Below are positions 9,801 to 17,974 of a stretch of DNA of 64,000 nucleotides, piece by piece (the stretch's first letter is position 1; each line of letters opens with the position of its first letter). The translations under genes were made by a program, and so were the position numbers. Where the stretch lies: NCBI RefSeq assembly GCF_900582195.1, contig NZ_UTHA01000078.1, positions 234,667 to 298,666 of the forward strand, in the 5' to 3' direction. The notes beneath the pieces are model-generated. The model searched no databases. It worked only from the letters and a program-made list of their open reading frames with translations, and had not been told where the DNA came from. Source of the stretch: Pseudomonas viridiflava. Its GTDB lineage: Bacteria; Pseudomonadota; Gammaproteobacteria; Pseudomonadales; Pseudomonadaceae.

Positions 9801-10024
9801 TTGTGTTCTACATCGGCGATCACCATTTCGGCACCCTGACCGCATTCGTTCCGGGTCGCTCGGCGGAGAACTTCAAATTCACTTCGGCCCTGCCGGTGCA
9901 GGTGCTCAAAGGCATGGCGCCGATTCTGACGCCGTACCTGCAACCGGGCAGCGACTCGCAATGCAAACCGACACAGACCGCCCACGTGGCGCTGCTCGAA
10001 GCGTCGCAACCTACGACGAGGTAA
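6866..10024 (+). CDS. Bimodular transglycosylase/penicillin-binding transpeptidase-like protein
   Basis: A 1052-residue protein with one N-terminal membrane anchor (about residues 43-58, WLLLLIIAIVVGLAA) and a periplasmic remainder. The first catalytic region resembles a GT51 peptidoglycan glycosyltransferase: Glu190 in LLFIENRFLL, then GGSTLATQ and VRDYLNSVPL. The second resembles a penicillin-binding domain: SxxK at Ser521-Lys524 (GSTAK), an SIN motif in ESINLPF, and KTG at 950-952 (GGKTGTGD). It is therefore class A PBP-like, but much longer than PBP1a/1b, and its first GT51 motif is divergent (ENRF rather than EDxxFxxH). It probably polymerises or remodels peptidoglycan. ATG 6866 and ATG 6881 are both possible starts. 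Confidence 0.75.
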   Translation: MDQSTMGALWQTDSSEAVVPTDRVNEAPVPEKTRRNRHGWKAFWLLLLIIAIVVGLAASKEMRTSRFQSRELSQYAASLTYHLEPGPSEAIRYPGNGPFDMRLGYSSLDEFLPRLLKRNYVITEQTRFSPALLSYTDKGLFVPYSEKIQAGLSITDCRAAPLYKYNYPQQLYPSFAAIPPVVVSSLLFIENRFLLDPKQPLANPAVDWPRFGMAAWSQVAKLLRLPGQSAGGSTLATQLEKYRHSPDGLTVSGAEKLRQMMSASVRAYQPGPETLGARQNIVRDYLNSVPLSAVPGHGEVHGMAEGLRVWYGSDFKQANTQLNSPATDAKTMAAKGLALREMLSLMIAQRRPSHYLTKGREELADLTDSHLRLLKQNGVIDSALADAALTSKVTYRDWQTQPTIQPIETNKGISVARSRLASMLNRPLYDLDRLDLSATSTLQGDLQTQATAYLKKLADPAYAAEIGLLGERLLTPTSTTQVRYSFTLFELTPDGSRVRVQTDSTDQPFDINEGSKLELGSTAKMRVLTTYLQIIAELHDKYGAMSVPELKKVEVPDQDRLSQWVIDYLIQNKDHDLSKLLGAALDRKYSASPGEAFFTGGGLHTFHNFRKEDNGRMPTLRDALRESINLPFIRLMRDLVRYTTYSGPNNSAELLKDDRDPRRQEYLANFADREGTSFLLKFWKKYKNKDTRARLDTFLDSMRPTPIRMAAVHRYLLPDASQEDFNTFVRSHLKGAKLSEKLTDDRLIRLYDSYGPGSYDLPDQGFIAKVHPLDLWMMGYLLNHPDATFSEIVKASHFERQEVYSWLFKSKHKGARDSRIRTMLEIEAFLEIHQRWQKVGYPFDHLVPSLATAIGSSGDRPAALAELIGTLLNDGVRMPTLRIDSLHFAAGTPYETRLVNDPHVGKRVMPSEVATAMREALSQVVDAGTAKRVSGSFKLADGSPLAMGGKTGTGDNRIEAIGSGGRILSSKSINRTATFVFYIGDHHFGTLTAFVPGRSAENFKFTSALPVQVLKGMAPILTPYLQPGSDSQCKPTQTAHVALLEASQPTTR

Positions 10025-10216
10025 CAAATCGTGTCGGTTCTTTCTGCATCAGAGTGACGAATTTTCGCTTCGGCGGGTGGTATTCATATATTTTTCAGAT
10101 TCGAATTTCCGTCGGATTGGAGACCCGCAACGCCGTTTGCCTCCCGATCTTTGAACTTTTGTTTTACCCCGCCGTGGGTAGGCTGATCATTCCTCAACGA
10201 TCAAGGATGATTGGCC

Positions 10217-13200
10217 ATGTCTCTCTCTCCCCAGCCTGCGGAAAACGCGGACAAAGGACGGCACTACGAATTCATCAAATCCGCCGTCAACGACAATTTC
10301 AAGACCGCCACCGTCAGCCGGGGCCTCGCCTTGGCCGCCTCGCCCCTGAAGAATGAAGCCTGGTACACCACCGCGCCCGCCGCCTATCTGAACAAACTCG
10401 CCGCCGCCAACCTCAAGGCCTGGAGTTCGCAGAACCAGGTGGATCATCTCATGGCGAAAACCGATCTCCATGCTTTCGCCGAGCCTTTGCTCAAGGCAAA
10501 AATCAAGGCGCTGCACGGCATCGAGCCGGATGTGAAAAACACCTTTCTGCGCCTGTACCTGCCCAAGGAAAAACCGTGGTACACCATCGATGTTTCCGGG
10601 GGCGTCGTAACCCGCACGGTCTCGCTGCTGGATGCCGCCCTTCACAACTTTGCCAGCGGTGAAACAGTCGGGCATGGCTCGGACTACATCAGCAAACCCG
10701 ATGAGCGCGGTTTGTTCGATGTACTGCCGATCAAAGGTGCAATGCCTGTCAGCCAGTTCCAGGCGCTGTGCCGCGATCTGGATATCGGTGCGCAATATAA
10801 AAAGCATCTGGAAAGCTACCTGCTTCCCGGCGAGCCAGTGGCCGAAGGCGTGCTGCAACACAAGGTGAACGAGAGCCAGAAAGATGCACTGGCTGTCGCA
10901 GCGCATCTGGCATTGATCAAGGAAGATATCCCGTACGACGCCTACAAAATGCTCTTGAGCCTGGCCGAAGACAAACCACAACTGCTGCTCAACGGCCACT
11001 CAATGCAATGCTCCGACCTGTCAATGCTCGGCACCCGGCTGACCGGAGTCCTGATGTTGACGCACGCCGTAACGGACAAGCGTGGCATTCGACGCCTGAT
11101 CGTCTACATACCCCACGACCCGGATCATCCGCTCAAGGAGTACGACTCCCCCAAAGCCTTCCGCGATGAATTGGTACGCCAGTTTCGCGAAGACCGAAGC
11201 AACGCATCAACCGGCCAGACCTATCGCCAGTTCTTCAGCCAGTTCGTCGACCAGCAGCAGCGCGGCCACTTCTTCGCCGAGCTTGAGCAACGCCTGTTCA
11301 TCGTCAGGTATCACCCGCGCCAGGACCCGACCGATCAGCGACCGCCGTGGCGCAAGGATCCGGTGGCCAACCCGAACCTGCAATTGAGTCGGGTGAAATT
11401 ACAGGGCGATTACTGGCGCCACGCCTACCGGCAAAAGCTCAACAAGATTCTCAATGACGCCCGGGAAATCGCCGTTTCCACCGCTGACACCGACAGCAAG
11501 GCGCGCTGGGCGTGGTGGGACAACTTCAAGAAAATCGTCTCGGACATTTTCAATGTGGCGCTGTTGATCGCCACCCCGTTCGTGCCGGGGCTGGGCGAAC
11601 TGATGATGGCCTACACCGCTTACCAACTGACCAGCGACGTCATCGAAGGCATCGTCGATCTGGCCGAAGGGCTTTGGCAGGAAGCCGCCGGGCATGTCAT
11701 CAGCGTGGTCACCGACGTCATTCAGTTGGCCGCGTTCACCGCCGGCGCGCAGATCGGCGAAGCCTTTCGCGTCAAACTTTCACCGCTGGTCGATGGAATG
11801 AAACCGGTCAGGCTGCCCGATGGCAAAGACAGTTTATGGCACCCGGACCTGAGCCCGTACGAACGCAACGAGCTGATGCTCTCGCCAGGCGCCAAGCCCG
11901 ATCGTCATGGCCTGCATCAGTACGGCAACGAAAACGTCCTGCCACTGGAGGGCAAGCTGTACTTCGTCGAAAAAGCCTCGACGGACGCGACGTCCACCAC
12001 CCACCGCATCAAACACCCGAAGCGCACCAACGCCTACAAACCACAGATCGAACACAACGGCCACGGCGCCTGGGTGCATGAAGCCGAAACCCCGCAGGAC
12101 TGGCCGAATGAAGCGCTGATGCGGCGTCTGGGCCACAGCGTCGAGCGTTTTTCCCCCACGGAGCTTGAGCAGATCCGCATCAGCAGCGGCACCGAACACA
12201 ACGCGCTGCGCCAGATGCATATCGACAACAGTCCACCACCGCCCTTGCTGGCCGATACGGTCAAACGCTTCAGTGCTTACGACGACGCGCTTACGGCGAG
12301 TGCCGACATACGAAGCGGTCGCCCGATCGATCCACAGGCAGTCTGGCTGGAACCGATGCTGACCACTTTGCCGGGCTGGCCTGCCGGCAAAGCGCTGGAA
12401 GTCTATGCCGATGCCAGCCTCACCGGTCATTCGCGCAAGCATGGCAACCCGCTGGCTCTGCCCGCCGATACCTTGAGCATCAGTCTGGAGGATCTGAACG
12501 CAGGCAAGCTGCCGGAACGGGTAGTCAGCTTCCTCAACGATGAAGAACTCAACAATCTGCTGGGGGGTGAAACTGGCGCTGGCAATCGTGTCGCGGTTCT
12601 GCGCGATCAGCTCGCCAATGCCGTCGACCAGCGCCACGGCGCCATCTCACGACATTTCTATCAAGCCTTGGAAAGAACAGACAAAGCCGACGTCAGAATC
12701 GTCAAACAGACCTTCCCAGATCTGCCGCTGCCGCTTGCGGAAAAACTTTTGACCCAGGCCAAGGCCGACGAATTGCAAAGAATCGCCGATGAAAAACGCC
12801 TGCCGTTGCGCCTCAAGGTCCAGGCCCGGGAACTGGATTTCGAAGCGTGCGCCGCACGCGCATATGAGGGGTTTTACCGCGACGATCTGATGACTGCCGA
12901 TACTGAACGACTGGCTCTCAACACCCTGAAAATCAACACTGACAGCTTCGCCGATCTGCGCATTGAAGTGCGCGACGGCACCCATGACGGGGTGTTGCGC
13001 TGCGATACCGGGCCGAAAGACGCCTCCACGGTCATGCGCCTGATCCGGGACGATAAGGGTCGTTATGAGGTGCTCGACGCCAATCATCGCCAACGGCATA
13101 AGGCCGACGGGTTCTACGAGTCGATCCTGCACGCTGCACCGGCTGACAAACTGTCGAAAATCGGCTTCAAACCCGGTCAGGGTCGCGAATTCCAGGTATG

Positions 13201-15343
13201 GCTCATGGAACAATCCGCCTCGGCGGCTGAACGCCGAACCGCACTGGCAGTGCCGCCCATTCGGCCGCAGGCGACGACTGCAACCGAAACGCTGGTACGC
13301 GGTTGGTCATGGCTTTGGGGGGAGCCGACGCCAGAGCAACGCGTCAGACGGCTCTATCCGAATTTGAACGCAAGAGCGAGAAACACCTTAATTGAAGCAA
13401 TGAAGCGTAAAGGCGAGGGCAATGTGCCCGATGCCATTGCAAAGCTGGAAAGCGAACGCAAGGAATTGCGTAGTGCGCTGCAGAAATGGCGTGATAGCTA
13501 TCACGCCGAACTGGACGACTCGGGACATCTGCCTTTGGGAACATCCAGGGATTACACGCAAAACGACGGACAATTCATCGAGGAAAGGTTGATTGATTGT
13601 TTCCAGCGCGGTAGCGATCCGTTCGATGAGCACAGCGTCCATCCCGAGCAAGGCTACACGCTTGACCTGACTACTTCGTTCGGAGGCAAGGATCTCGAAC
13701 GCTGGTGGAAGGATTTGCGCCAGCGACCCGAAATGCAGAAACACCTGGACCAGATCACCTCGCTGAAGCTCAACAAGACACCCCTCTCGGCAGCTCCCGA
13801 GGGATTGCTGGGCAGCTTCCCTCATCTGCGCCAATTGAGCGCCCGCCAGTGCGATCTGAAAGAAATACCTTCAAGCATCGGCCAGATGAGCCAACTCGAG
13901 GACCTTGATCTGGTCGATAACCGCATTCGCTTGACGCCCCGATCCAGCGAGCGACTCAAGGGAATGGTGCGCCTGCGCTCGCTGAATCTGAACGGCAATC
14001 CCTTGCGAGTGCCCCCGGATGTCGGGCGGATGTACCGGCTGGAGGAGTTGAGCCTGGCCAACACCAACATCCAGACCTGGCCCGAAGGGCTGTTCAAGGT
14101 CGGCAATATCAACCGCCATCGACCACGCAGTTTCATGCTCGACATGCGCGGGGCACCGATCACTACCCTGCCCGAAGTCGCGAACGGCTCCGATCAGGCG
14201 TTCGTCCTCAGTCGCGCACGCTTCAAAACAGAAAATCTGACCAATGAGGACCGCGTCCGTTATGGTCGTTACAGAACGTCTTCAGGCATGGCTTTTGCGC
14301 TGGACTATCCGCAGGTGGACCGCACCGAGCTGGCTCATTGGCCGGTACCTGCCGATGAGTCTGCCGGTTTCGGCCCGTCCGCAGCGCTCAGCAAGTATCG
14401 CGAAGAAACGTGGCTTGACCTGATGGCCGAACCCGACTCCGCCGGTTTTTTCAGCGTCATTGCCAAACAGAGAGACAGCAAGGACTTCCAGTCGGAACCT
14501 GCACGGCGAAAGCTGACCCGACGCGTCTGGGACATGATCGAAGCTGCGGCACTTGACCCGCAACTGCGCGAAAAACTGTTCAAACAGATTGTCTCGCCGA
14601 ATGACTGCGGGGATCTCGGTGCCCAGCTGTTCAATTCACTGGGGATGAAAGTGCTGGTGTCCAAGGCCTATGCAGAGCAGACCTCCGCCAAGGTCCTGGA
14701 CGACAAACTCGTGCGCCTGGCCCGCAGTGCTGCGCGGCTGGACCTGGTGAGCGACGAGGCCCGCGTGGAGTACAGCCGTCAGGAACAACAGAACCTGATC
14801 GATCCGGACAATCCTGCCCCGGATGAAGTGGAAGTCCACCTGGCAATGGAAACCGGACTGGCTGAACGACTGGAACTGCCATGGCAGTCTGAAGGTATGC
14901 GCTATCAGGCTCGTTCCGGCGTAACTGATGAGGAGATCGAAACGGCATACAGGATGATCATGAATCGGGAGCGGGATGACGGCCTGGTCAACGCAATGAT
15001 CAACCTCTCTTCGGACAACTTCTGGGAGCGCCACCTGCGCAAGACCCACCCGATTCAATACGAAAACAATGATCGCCTCTTCGAAGCCAAACCCGGGCTG
15101 CTGGATGAGTTGCGCGAGGCGCAGGCGCAATGGGCCAGCCTCACCGATCAGACACAGTTCAATGCCCTGACGCGAAAAATGGAAGACCTCGCGACCCAGC
15201 TCGGCATCCCCCACACGGAGGTATTCAGCGGCGAACCCATGAGTCAGCGACAGTACGAAAAGCTGCTCAATGACATTGGGTATCAGCGCAATGAACTGTC
15301 CCGGGAATTGACCCGCAAAGCGATGAAAACTGCCGGGATCTGA
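10217..15343 (+). CDS. DUF6543-LRR-NEL toxin: predicted secreted E3 ubiquitin ligase effector
   Basis: A 1708-residue protein. In order: a dermonecrotic-toxin-like (DUF6543) N-terminal region (about 20-400); a hydrophobic stretch (about 440-515, including FNVALLIATPFVPGLGELMM); a long linker; leucine-rich repeats (about 1178-1315, such as LEDLDLVDNRI and LRSLNLNGNPLRVPPD); and a C-terminal NEL domain (about 1390-1708). Cys1464 in NDCGDLGAQLFNSL sits in the CxD active site that IpaH/SspH ligases use to carry ubiquitin. It would act inside a eukaryotic host cell. There is no Sec signal, and no secretion apparatus lies in the window. It is about three times longer than IpaH. The ATG at 10217 follows AAGGA at 9 bases; an upstream TTG is rejected. 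It is monocistronic and convergent with the fimbrial operon. Confidence 0.85.
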   Translation: MSLSPQPAENADKGRHYEFIKSAVNDNFKTATVSRGLALAASPLKNEAWYTTAPAAYLNKLAAANLKAWSSQNQVDHLMAKTDLHAFAEPLLKAKIKALHGIEPDVKNTFLRLYLPKEKPWYTIDVSGGVVTRTVSLLDAALHNFASGETVGHGSDYISKPDERGLFDVLPIKGAMPVSQFQALCRDLDIGAQYKKHLESYLLPGEPVAEGVLQHKVNESQKDALAVAAHLALIKEDIPYDAYKMLLSLAEDKPQLLLNGHSMQCSDLSMLGTRLTGVLMLTHAVTDKRGIRRLIVYIPHDPDHPLKEYDSPKAFRDELVRQFREDRSNASTGQTYRQFFSQFVDQQQRGHFFAELEQRLFIVRYHPRQDPTDQRPPWRKDPVANPNLQLSRVKLQGDYWRHAYRQKLNKILNDAREIAVSTADTDSKARWAWWDNFKKIVSDIFNVALLIATPFVPGLGELMMAYTAYQLTSDVIEGIVDLAEGLWQEAAGHVISVVTDVIQLAAFTAGAQIGEAFRVKLSPLVDGMKPVRLPDGKDSLWHPDLSPYERNELMLSPGAKPDRHGLHQYGNENVLPLEGKLYFVEKASTDATSTTHRIKHPKRTNAYKPQIEHNGHGAWVHEAETPQDWPNEALMRRLGHSVERFSPTELEQIRISSGTEHNALRQMHIDNSPPPPLLADTVKRFSAYDDALTASADIRSGRPIDPQAVWLEPMLTTLPGWPAGKALEVYADASLTGHSRKHGNPLALPADTLSISLEDLNAGKLPERVVSFLNDEELNNLLGGETGAGNRVAVLRDQLANAVDQRHGAISRHFYQALERTDKADVRIVKQTFPDLPLPLAEKLLTQAKADELQRIADEKRLPLRLKVQARELDFEACAARAYEGFYRDDLMTADTERLALNTLKINTDSFADLRIEVRDGTHDGVLRCDTGPKDASTVMRLIRDDKGRYEVLDANHRQRHKADGFYESILHAAPADKLSKIGFKPGQGREFQVWLMEQSASAAERRTALAVPPIRPQATTATETLVRGWSWLWGEPTPEQRVRRLYPNLNARARNTLIEAMKRKGEGNVPDAIAKLESERKELRSALQKWRDSYHAELDDSGHLPLGTSRDYTQNDGQFIEERLIDCFQRGSDPFDEHSVHPEQGYTLDLTTSFGGKDLERWWKDLRQRPEMQKHLDQITSLKLNKTPLSAAPEGLLGSFPHLRQLSARQCDLKEIPSSIGQMSQLEDLDLVDNRIRLTPRSSERLKGMVRLRSLNLNGNPLRVPPDVGRMYRLEELSLANTNIQTWPEGLFKVGNINRHRPRSFMLDMRGAPITTLPEVANGSDQAFVLSRARFKTENLTNEDRVRYGRYRTSSGMAFALDYPQVDRTELAHWPVPADESAGFGPSAALSKYREETWLDLMAEPDSAGFFSVIAKQRDSKDFQSEPARRKLTRRVWDMIEAAALDPQLREKLFKQIVSPNDCGDLGAQLFNSLGMKVLVSKAYAEQTSAKVLDDKLVRLARSAARLDLVSDEARVEYSRQEQQNLIDPDNPAPDEVEVHLAMETGLAERLELPWQSEGMRYQARSGVTDEEIETAYRMIMNRERDDGLVNAMINLSSDNFWERHLRKTHPIQYENNDRLFEAKPGLLDELREAQAQWASLTDQTQFNALTRKMEDLATQLGIPHTEVFSGEPMSQRQYEKLLNDIGYQRNELSRELTRKAMKTAGI

Positions 15344-15357
15344 CGGCAGGCGTTCAA

Positions 15358-15382
15358 TCCGGCCAGCCCAGGACTGGCCGGA
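15358..15382. terminator. Possible bidirectional terminator hairpin between toxin and fimbrial operon
   Basis: A perfect 9-bp stem, TCCGGCCAG / CTGGCCGGA, with a 7-base loop sits between the converging stop codons of the toxin and the last fimbrial gene. No T run follows on either strand, so it is a weak or factor-assisted terminator at best. Confidence 0.4.
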
Positions 15383-15391
15383 CCGCGCGGA

Positions 15392-16612
15392 CTAGCCGAC
15401 TTCCGAATCCCAGATCACTGTGATATTGCCCCGGTAAGGTCGCCCCTGGGCCTTGTCGATCATCCAGTGGGTTTGTTGTTCATCCACTTCGAAATGCAGA
15501 GTCCCCGACTTGCGTTCGATGTAGTGGCCGGGTTGAAACGGCGCTGTCGCCTCGATACTCAATGGCTTGCGCTTGACCGCTTGGCCGGCGCTGTCGGTCA
15601 AGCCGTTGGGCAGCGTGACACTGACGTCCACCGCTCCGGCAAATCCCTGCCCGTCGGTAATGGCACAGCCCGAACCCCAGCCCAGCCGGTGCTCGCATTC
15701 AAGCTTCATGGTGAATTTCGACGACGCGGAAATATGGAATATCTGATCGCGATAAAGGCGCGAAGGCTTGCGTCCGCTGTCCAGCCAGCGCTGCCAGCCG
15801 CCCTGCGGTTCCAGCACGACTTTGTTGCCGCCAGGCGGAATATCCACTTTCAGGGTGTGCTGCACATCCAGGACGAAATCGAGGGTGAGGCTGCTGTCGT
15901 CCGGCTCGAACAATTTGCCCATGTCGAAATCACCGCCCGGCCCCAGGCTGTAAGTCAATGAACCGGTATAACGGCCAGTGGACATATTCAAAGGGTTGGG
16001 TGTGCGCAGCTCATAAGCGAAGTCCAGTTTTTCGAAATACATCGATGGAATATGAAAGGCCGGCACCTTGAAGCAGTAGGCCTCTTGCGTGGTTTTCCAG
16101 AAAAACCGAAAACTGTCTGCCCCGTAGGCGCCGTTGCCGCTGAACCAGCAAGGGGCGGGTATGCCTTCAACCCAATTACCCGTGGTCCATAACCGGCTAT
16201 GGCCTTCAAGCGCGTTGCTGCCGCCTGCCAGGTGCGCCGCCGGGTGGCTCAGGACATATCTGGAGCCCATGCCCGTGATACGTATATCCACCTGTTGCGT
16301 TTCCTGCGTCTGGGCGTTGGTCACAGTCAGCCGCCGCAAATTGGCCGGTGCCTTGACTGCCGCCCAGTCAAAGATGCCTACATAACGAGTAGAGCTGAAA
16401 CGCACGGGCAATTCGATGCTGAACATTCCGGCTTTTTCACACTGGCCCGGATATGTCGCGCAATAACCGCTGTTTGGCGTCTTGTTGACGAACGTTATCT
16501 TGTCCGGTCGGGAGGGATCCGGCTGAAACAACGCTCGGATCTCCTGATTGATTGCCTGCACCTGAGGTACATGCAACGCCGCCAGCAGAACCAGCCAGTC
16601 AAACCTTTTCAT
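15392..16612 (-). CDS. CS1/CFA-I-type fimbrial tip adhesin, second copy
   Basis: A 406-residue exported protein with a signal peptide (about 1-20, cleaved before INQEIRA). It is clearly paralogous to the adhesin at 17975-19192: both mature proteins begin INQEIRA and share FQPDPS, TPNSGYC, MFSIELPVR, DFVLDVQHTLKVD and a C-terminal GNIT-IWDS segment. The family model (CfaE/CooD) is an N-terminal receptor-binding domain plus a C-terminal pilin-like domain completed by donor-strand exchange. It is the last gene of the fimbrial operon. ATG 16612 follows AGAGG at 5 bases; a GTG six bases upstream is less likely. The receptor is unknown. Confidence 0.82.
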   Translation of the reverse strand: MKRFDWLVLLAALHVPQVQAINQEIRALFQPDPSRPDKITFVNKTPNSGYCATYPGQCEKAGMFSIELPVRFSSTRYVGIFDWAAVKAPANLRRLTVTNAQTQETQQVDIRITGMGSRYVLSHPAAHLAGGSNALEGHSRLWTTGNWVEGIPAPCWFSGNGAYGADSFRFFWKTTQEAYCFKVPAFHIPSMYFEKLDFAYELRTPNPLNMSTGRYTGSLTYSLGPGGDFDMGKLFEPDDSSLTLDFVLDVQHTLKVDIPPGGNKVVLEPQGGWQRWLDSGRKPSRLYRDQIFHISASSKFTMKLECEHRLGWGSGCAITDGQGFAGAVDVSVTLPNGLTDSAGQAVKRKPLSIEATAPFQPGHYIERKSGTLHFEVDEQQTHWMIDKAQGRPYRGNITVIWDSEVG

Positions 16613-16649
16613 GTGCACCTCTGCCTCTGTAGGGCATTTTTAGTGTGCT

Positions 16650-17153
16650 TCATTCCGCCCCCGGCGCTCTGGCGGTGAACATCAGCACCACATTGCCGTG
16701 GTAATCCCCGGGTCGGTAACCGCCCGCGGGTTCGATCGGATCGATCTTCAACGCCACTCGCTTGCCTCCGGCAGCCTCTTCTTCGGACAACACCTGGCGC
16801 GGGGTAATGTGCGAACTCAACTCGACATCATTGAACGCGACCCGCAGATCGATCACTTCACCGGGACGGCCATTCTCCAGATAGGGATCGAAGGCCAGAC
16901 GCGCTTCAATCGCGCTGCTGTCATGGCGCACATCGAAGTTGCGCTGCAGCCCGCTGAGGTTCGATCGCTGGTAATCCCACTCAAGCCGCTGCGGCCGGTG
17001 GATCCAGTCCGGCTCCGCCGGGATGATGTAAAACGGCCGGCTGGGAATGGTCAGGGACACTTCGAAGGTGTGCTCTTCGCGCGCGGCCCACGCTCCGGCG
17101 CCGGTCAGCGCAGCGGCGGCCAGCAGCGCGACGGCGGTGCATTGCTTGATCAT
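16650..17153 (-). CDS. CS1-type fimbrial minor pilin subunit
   Basis: A 167-residue protein with a signal peptide ending near GAWA. The mature part begins with an alternating hydrophobic strand (EHTFEVSLTIPSRPFYI) that matches in position the donor strand of the major pilin of this operon (SISLVAHVPTNGFYV). Both end with a GDY-G-V-M-F strand (GDYHGNVVLMFTA here). This is the layout of CS1/CFA-I pilins, which have no disulfide and assemble by donor-strand exchange. It is more divergent than the major subunit and lies after the chaperone, so a minor or tip-adaptor pilin is inferred. ATG 17153 is used; a TTG 21 bases upstream is rejected. Confidence 0.75.
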   Translation of the reverse strand: MIKQCTAVALLAAAALTGAGAWAAREEHTFEVSLTIPSRPFYIIPAEPDWIHRPQRLEWDYQRSNLSGLQRNFDVRHDSSAIEARLAFDPYLENGRPGEVIDLRVAFNDVELSSHITPRQVLSEEEAAGGKRVALKIDPIEPAGGYRPGDYHGNVVLMFTARAPGAE

Positions 17154-17186
17154 GTTGGTTACCCGATGCGTCAATGGAAAACAAAC

Positions 17187-17930
17187 CTAGCGACTGGCGA
17201 TCTTCATGGTTTTCTTCTCACTGCCTTCGATCAGAAAGAAGCTGTACTGGCGGCCCTTTTCCTTGTCGAAGGCGAAGCTCTTGCCCGCCAGCACGTGATG
17301 TTTGGTGGTAGCGCCGCAGTCGCTTTCCTTGCTCAGTGAACAGCTCTTGAATTCATCGACGATCACCACCGTGTTGCCGTCGTTACGCAGTTCATAGCGG
17401 CTGTCGGTGTCGTTGACGACGGTGGCGAAACGCGCGTCCTTGGGCCGCACGAAGAAGATCGTGCCGAACCCGGTCATTACGTTGACCCCGGCTGAAAGCG
17501 AATTTTTGTAGTCCTCGCGCTCTTCGTTGCTGACCACGAATTCGTCTTCCTTTTCTGGCACCACCGGGACGAAACGCACGCGGAAATAGCGCTCGCGATC
17601 ACGCTCGCCCATGTACAGCAAACGCGTGCCCTGCATGCCCTGAGCCGGGACGATCAGCCGCGCCGGGCTGGCCATCACGCCATTGCGCGAAGCGCCATCG
17701 GCGGCATTTGCTACGGGCACTTCCTGCGGCACGCCATCGGCGCCGTAGATGATCTCCAGCACGTTGATCTTGACGAAGGCCGTGGCATCGCCGCTGTTGA
17801 ACACCCGTTTGAGATAGGTACTTTTATCCGCGTCGAGATAGTCGTAGACGGTGCCGACATTGATTTGCGGACCGGCCTGCGCCGTCAGGCAAAACACGCT
17901 GAGCACGCCCAGCAGAAAACCACGGTTCAT
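17187..17930 (-). CDS. CS1-type fimbrial periplasmic chaperone
   Basis: A 247-residue exported protein (signal peptide about 1-18, ending LTAQA) in a fimbrial operon that otherwise lacks a chaperone. Segments such as RLIVPAQGMQGTRLLYMG and RYFRVRFVPVVPEKE fit the G1-strand and FGL-type regions of the alternate (CfaA/CooB) chaperones, which cap pilins in the periplasm and deliver them to the usher. The start MNRGF at 17930 follows GGAG at 8 bases; an ATG 15 bases upstream overlaps that ribosome-binding site and is less likely. It sits between the first adhesin and the second pilin, unlike CFA/I, where the chaperone gene comes first. Confidence 0.75.
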   Translation of the reverse strand: MNRGFLLGVLSVFCLTAQAGPQINVGTVYDYLDADKSTYLKRVFNSGDATAFVKINVLEIIYGADGVPQEVPVANAADGASRNGVMASPARLIVPAQGMQGTRLLYMGERDRERYFRVRFVPVVPEKEDEFVVSNEEREDYKNSLSAGVNVMTGFGTIFFVRPKDARFATVVNDTDSRYELRNDGNTVVIVDEFKSCSLSKESDCGATTKHHVLAGKSFAFDKEKGRQYSFFLIEGSEKKTMKIASR

Positions 17931-17974
17931 CGCGTTCAACTCCATGAAAATCGAAAAGGGCCGGACTGGAGCAC

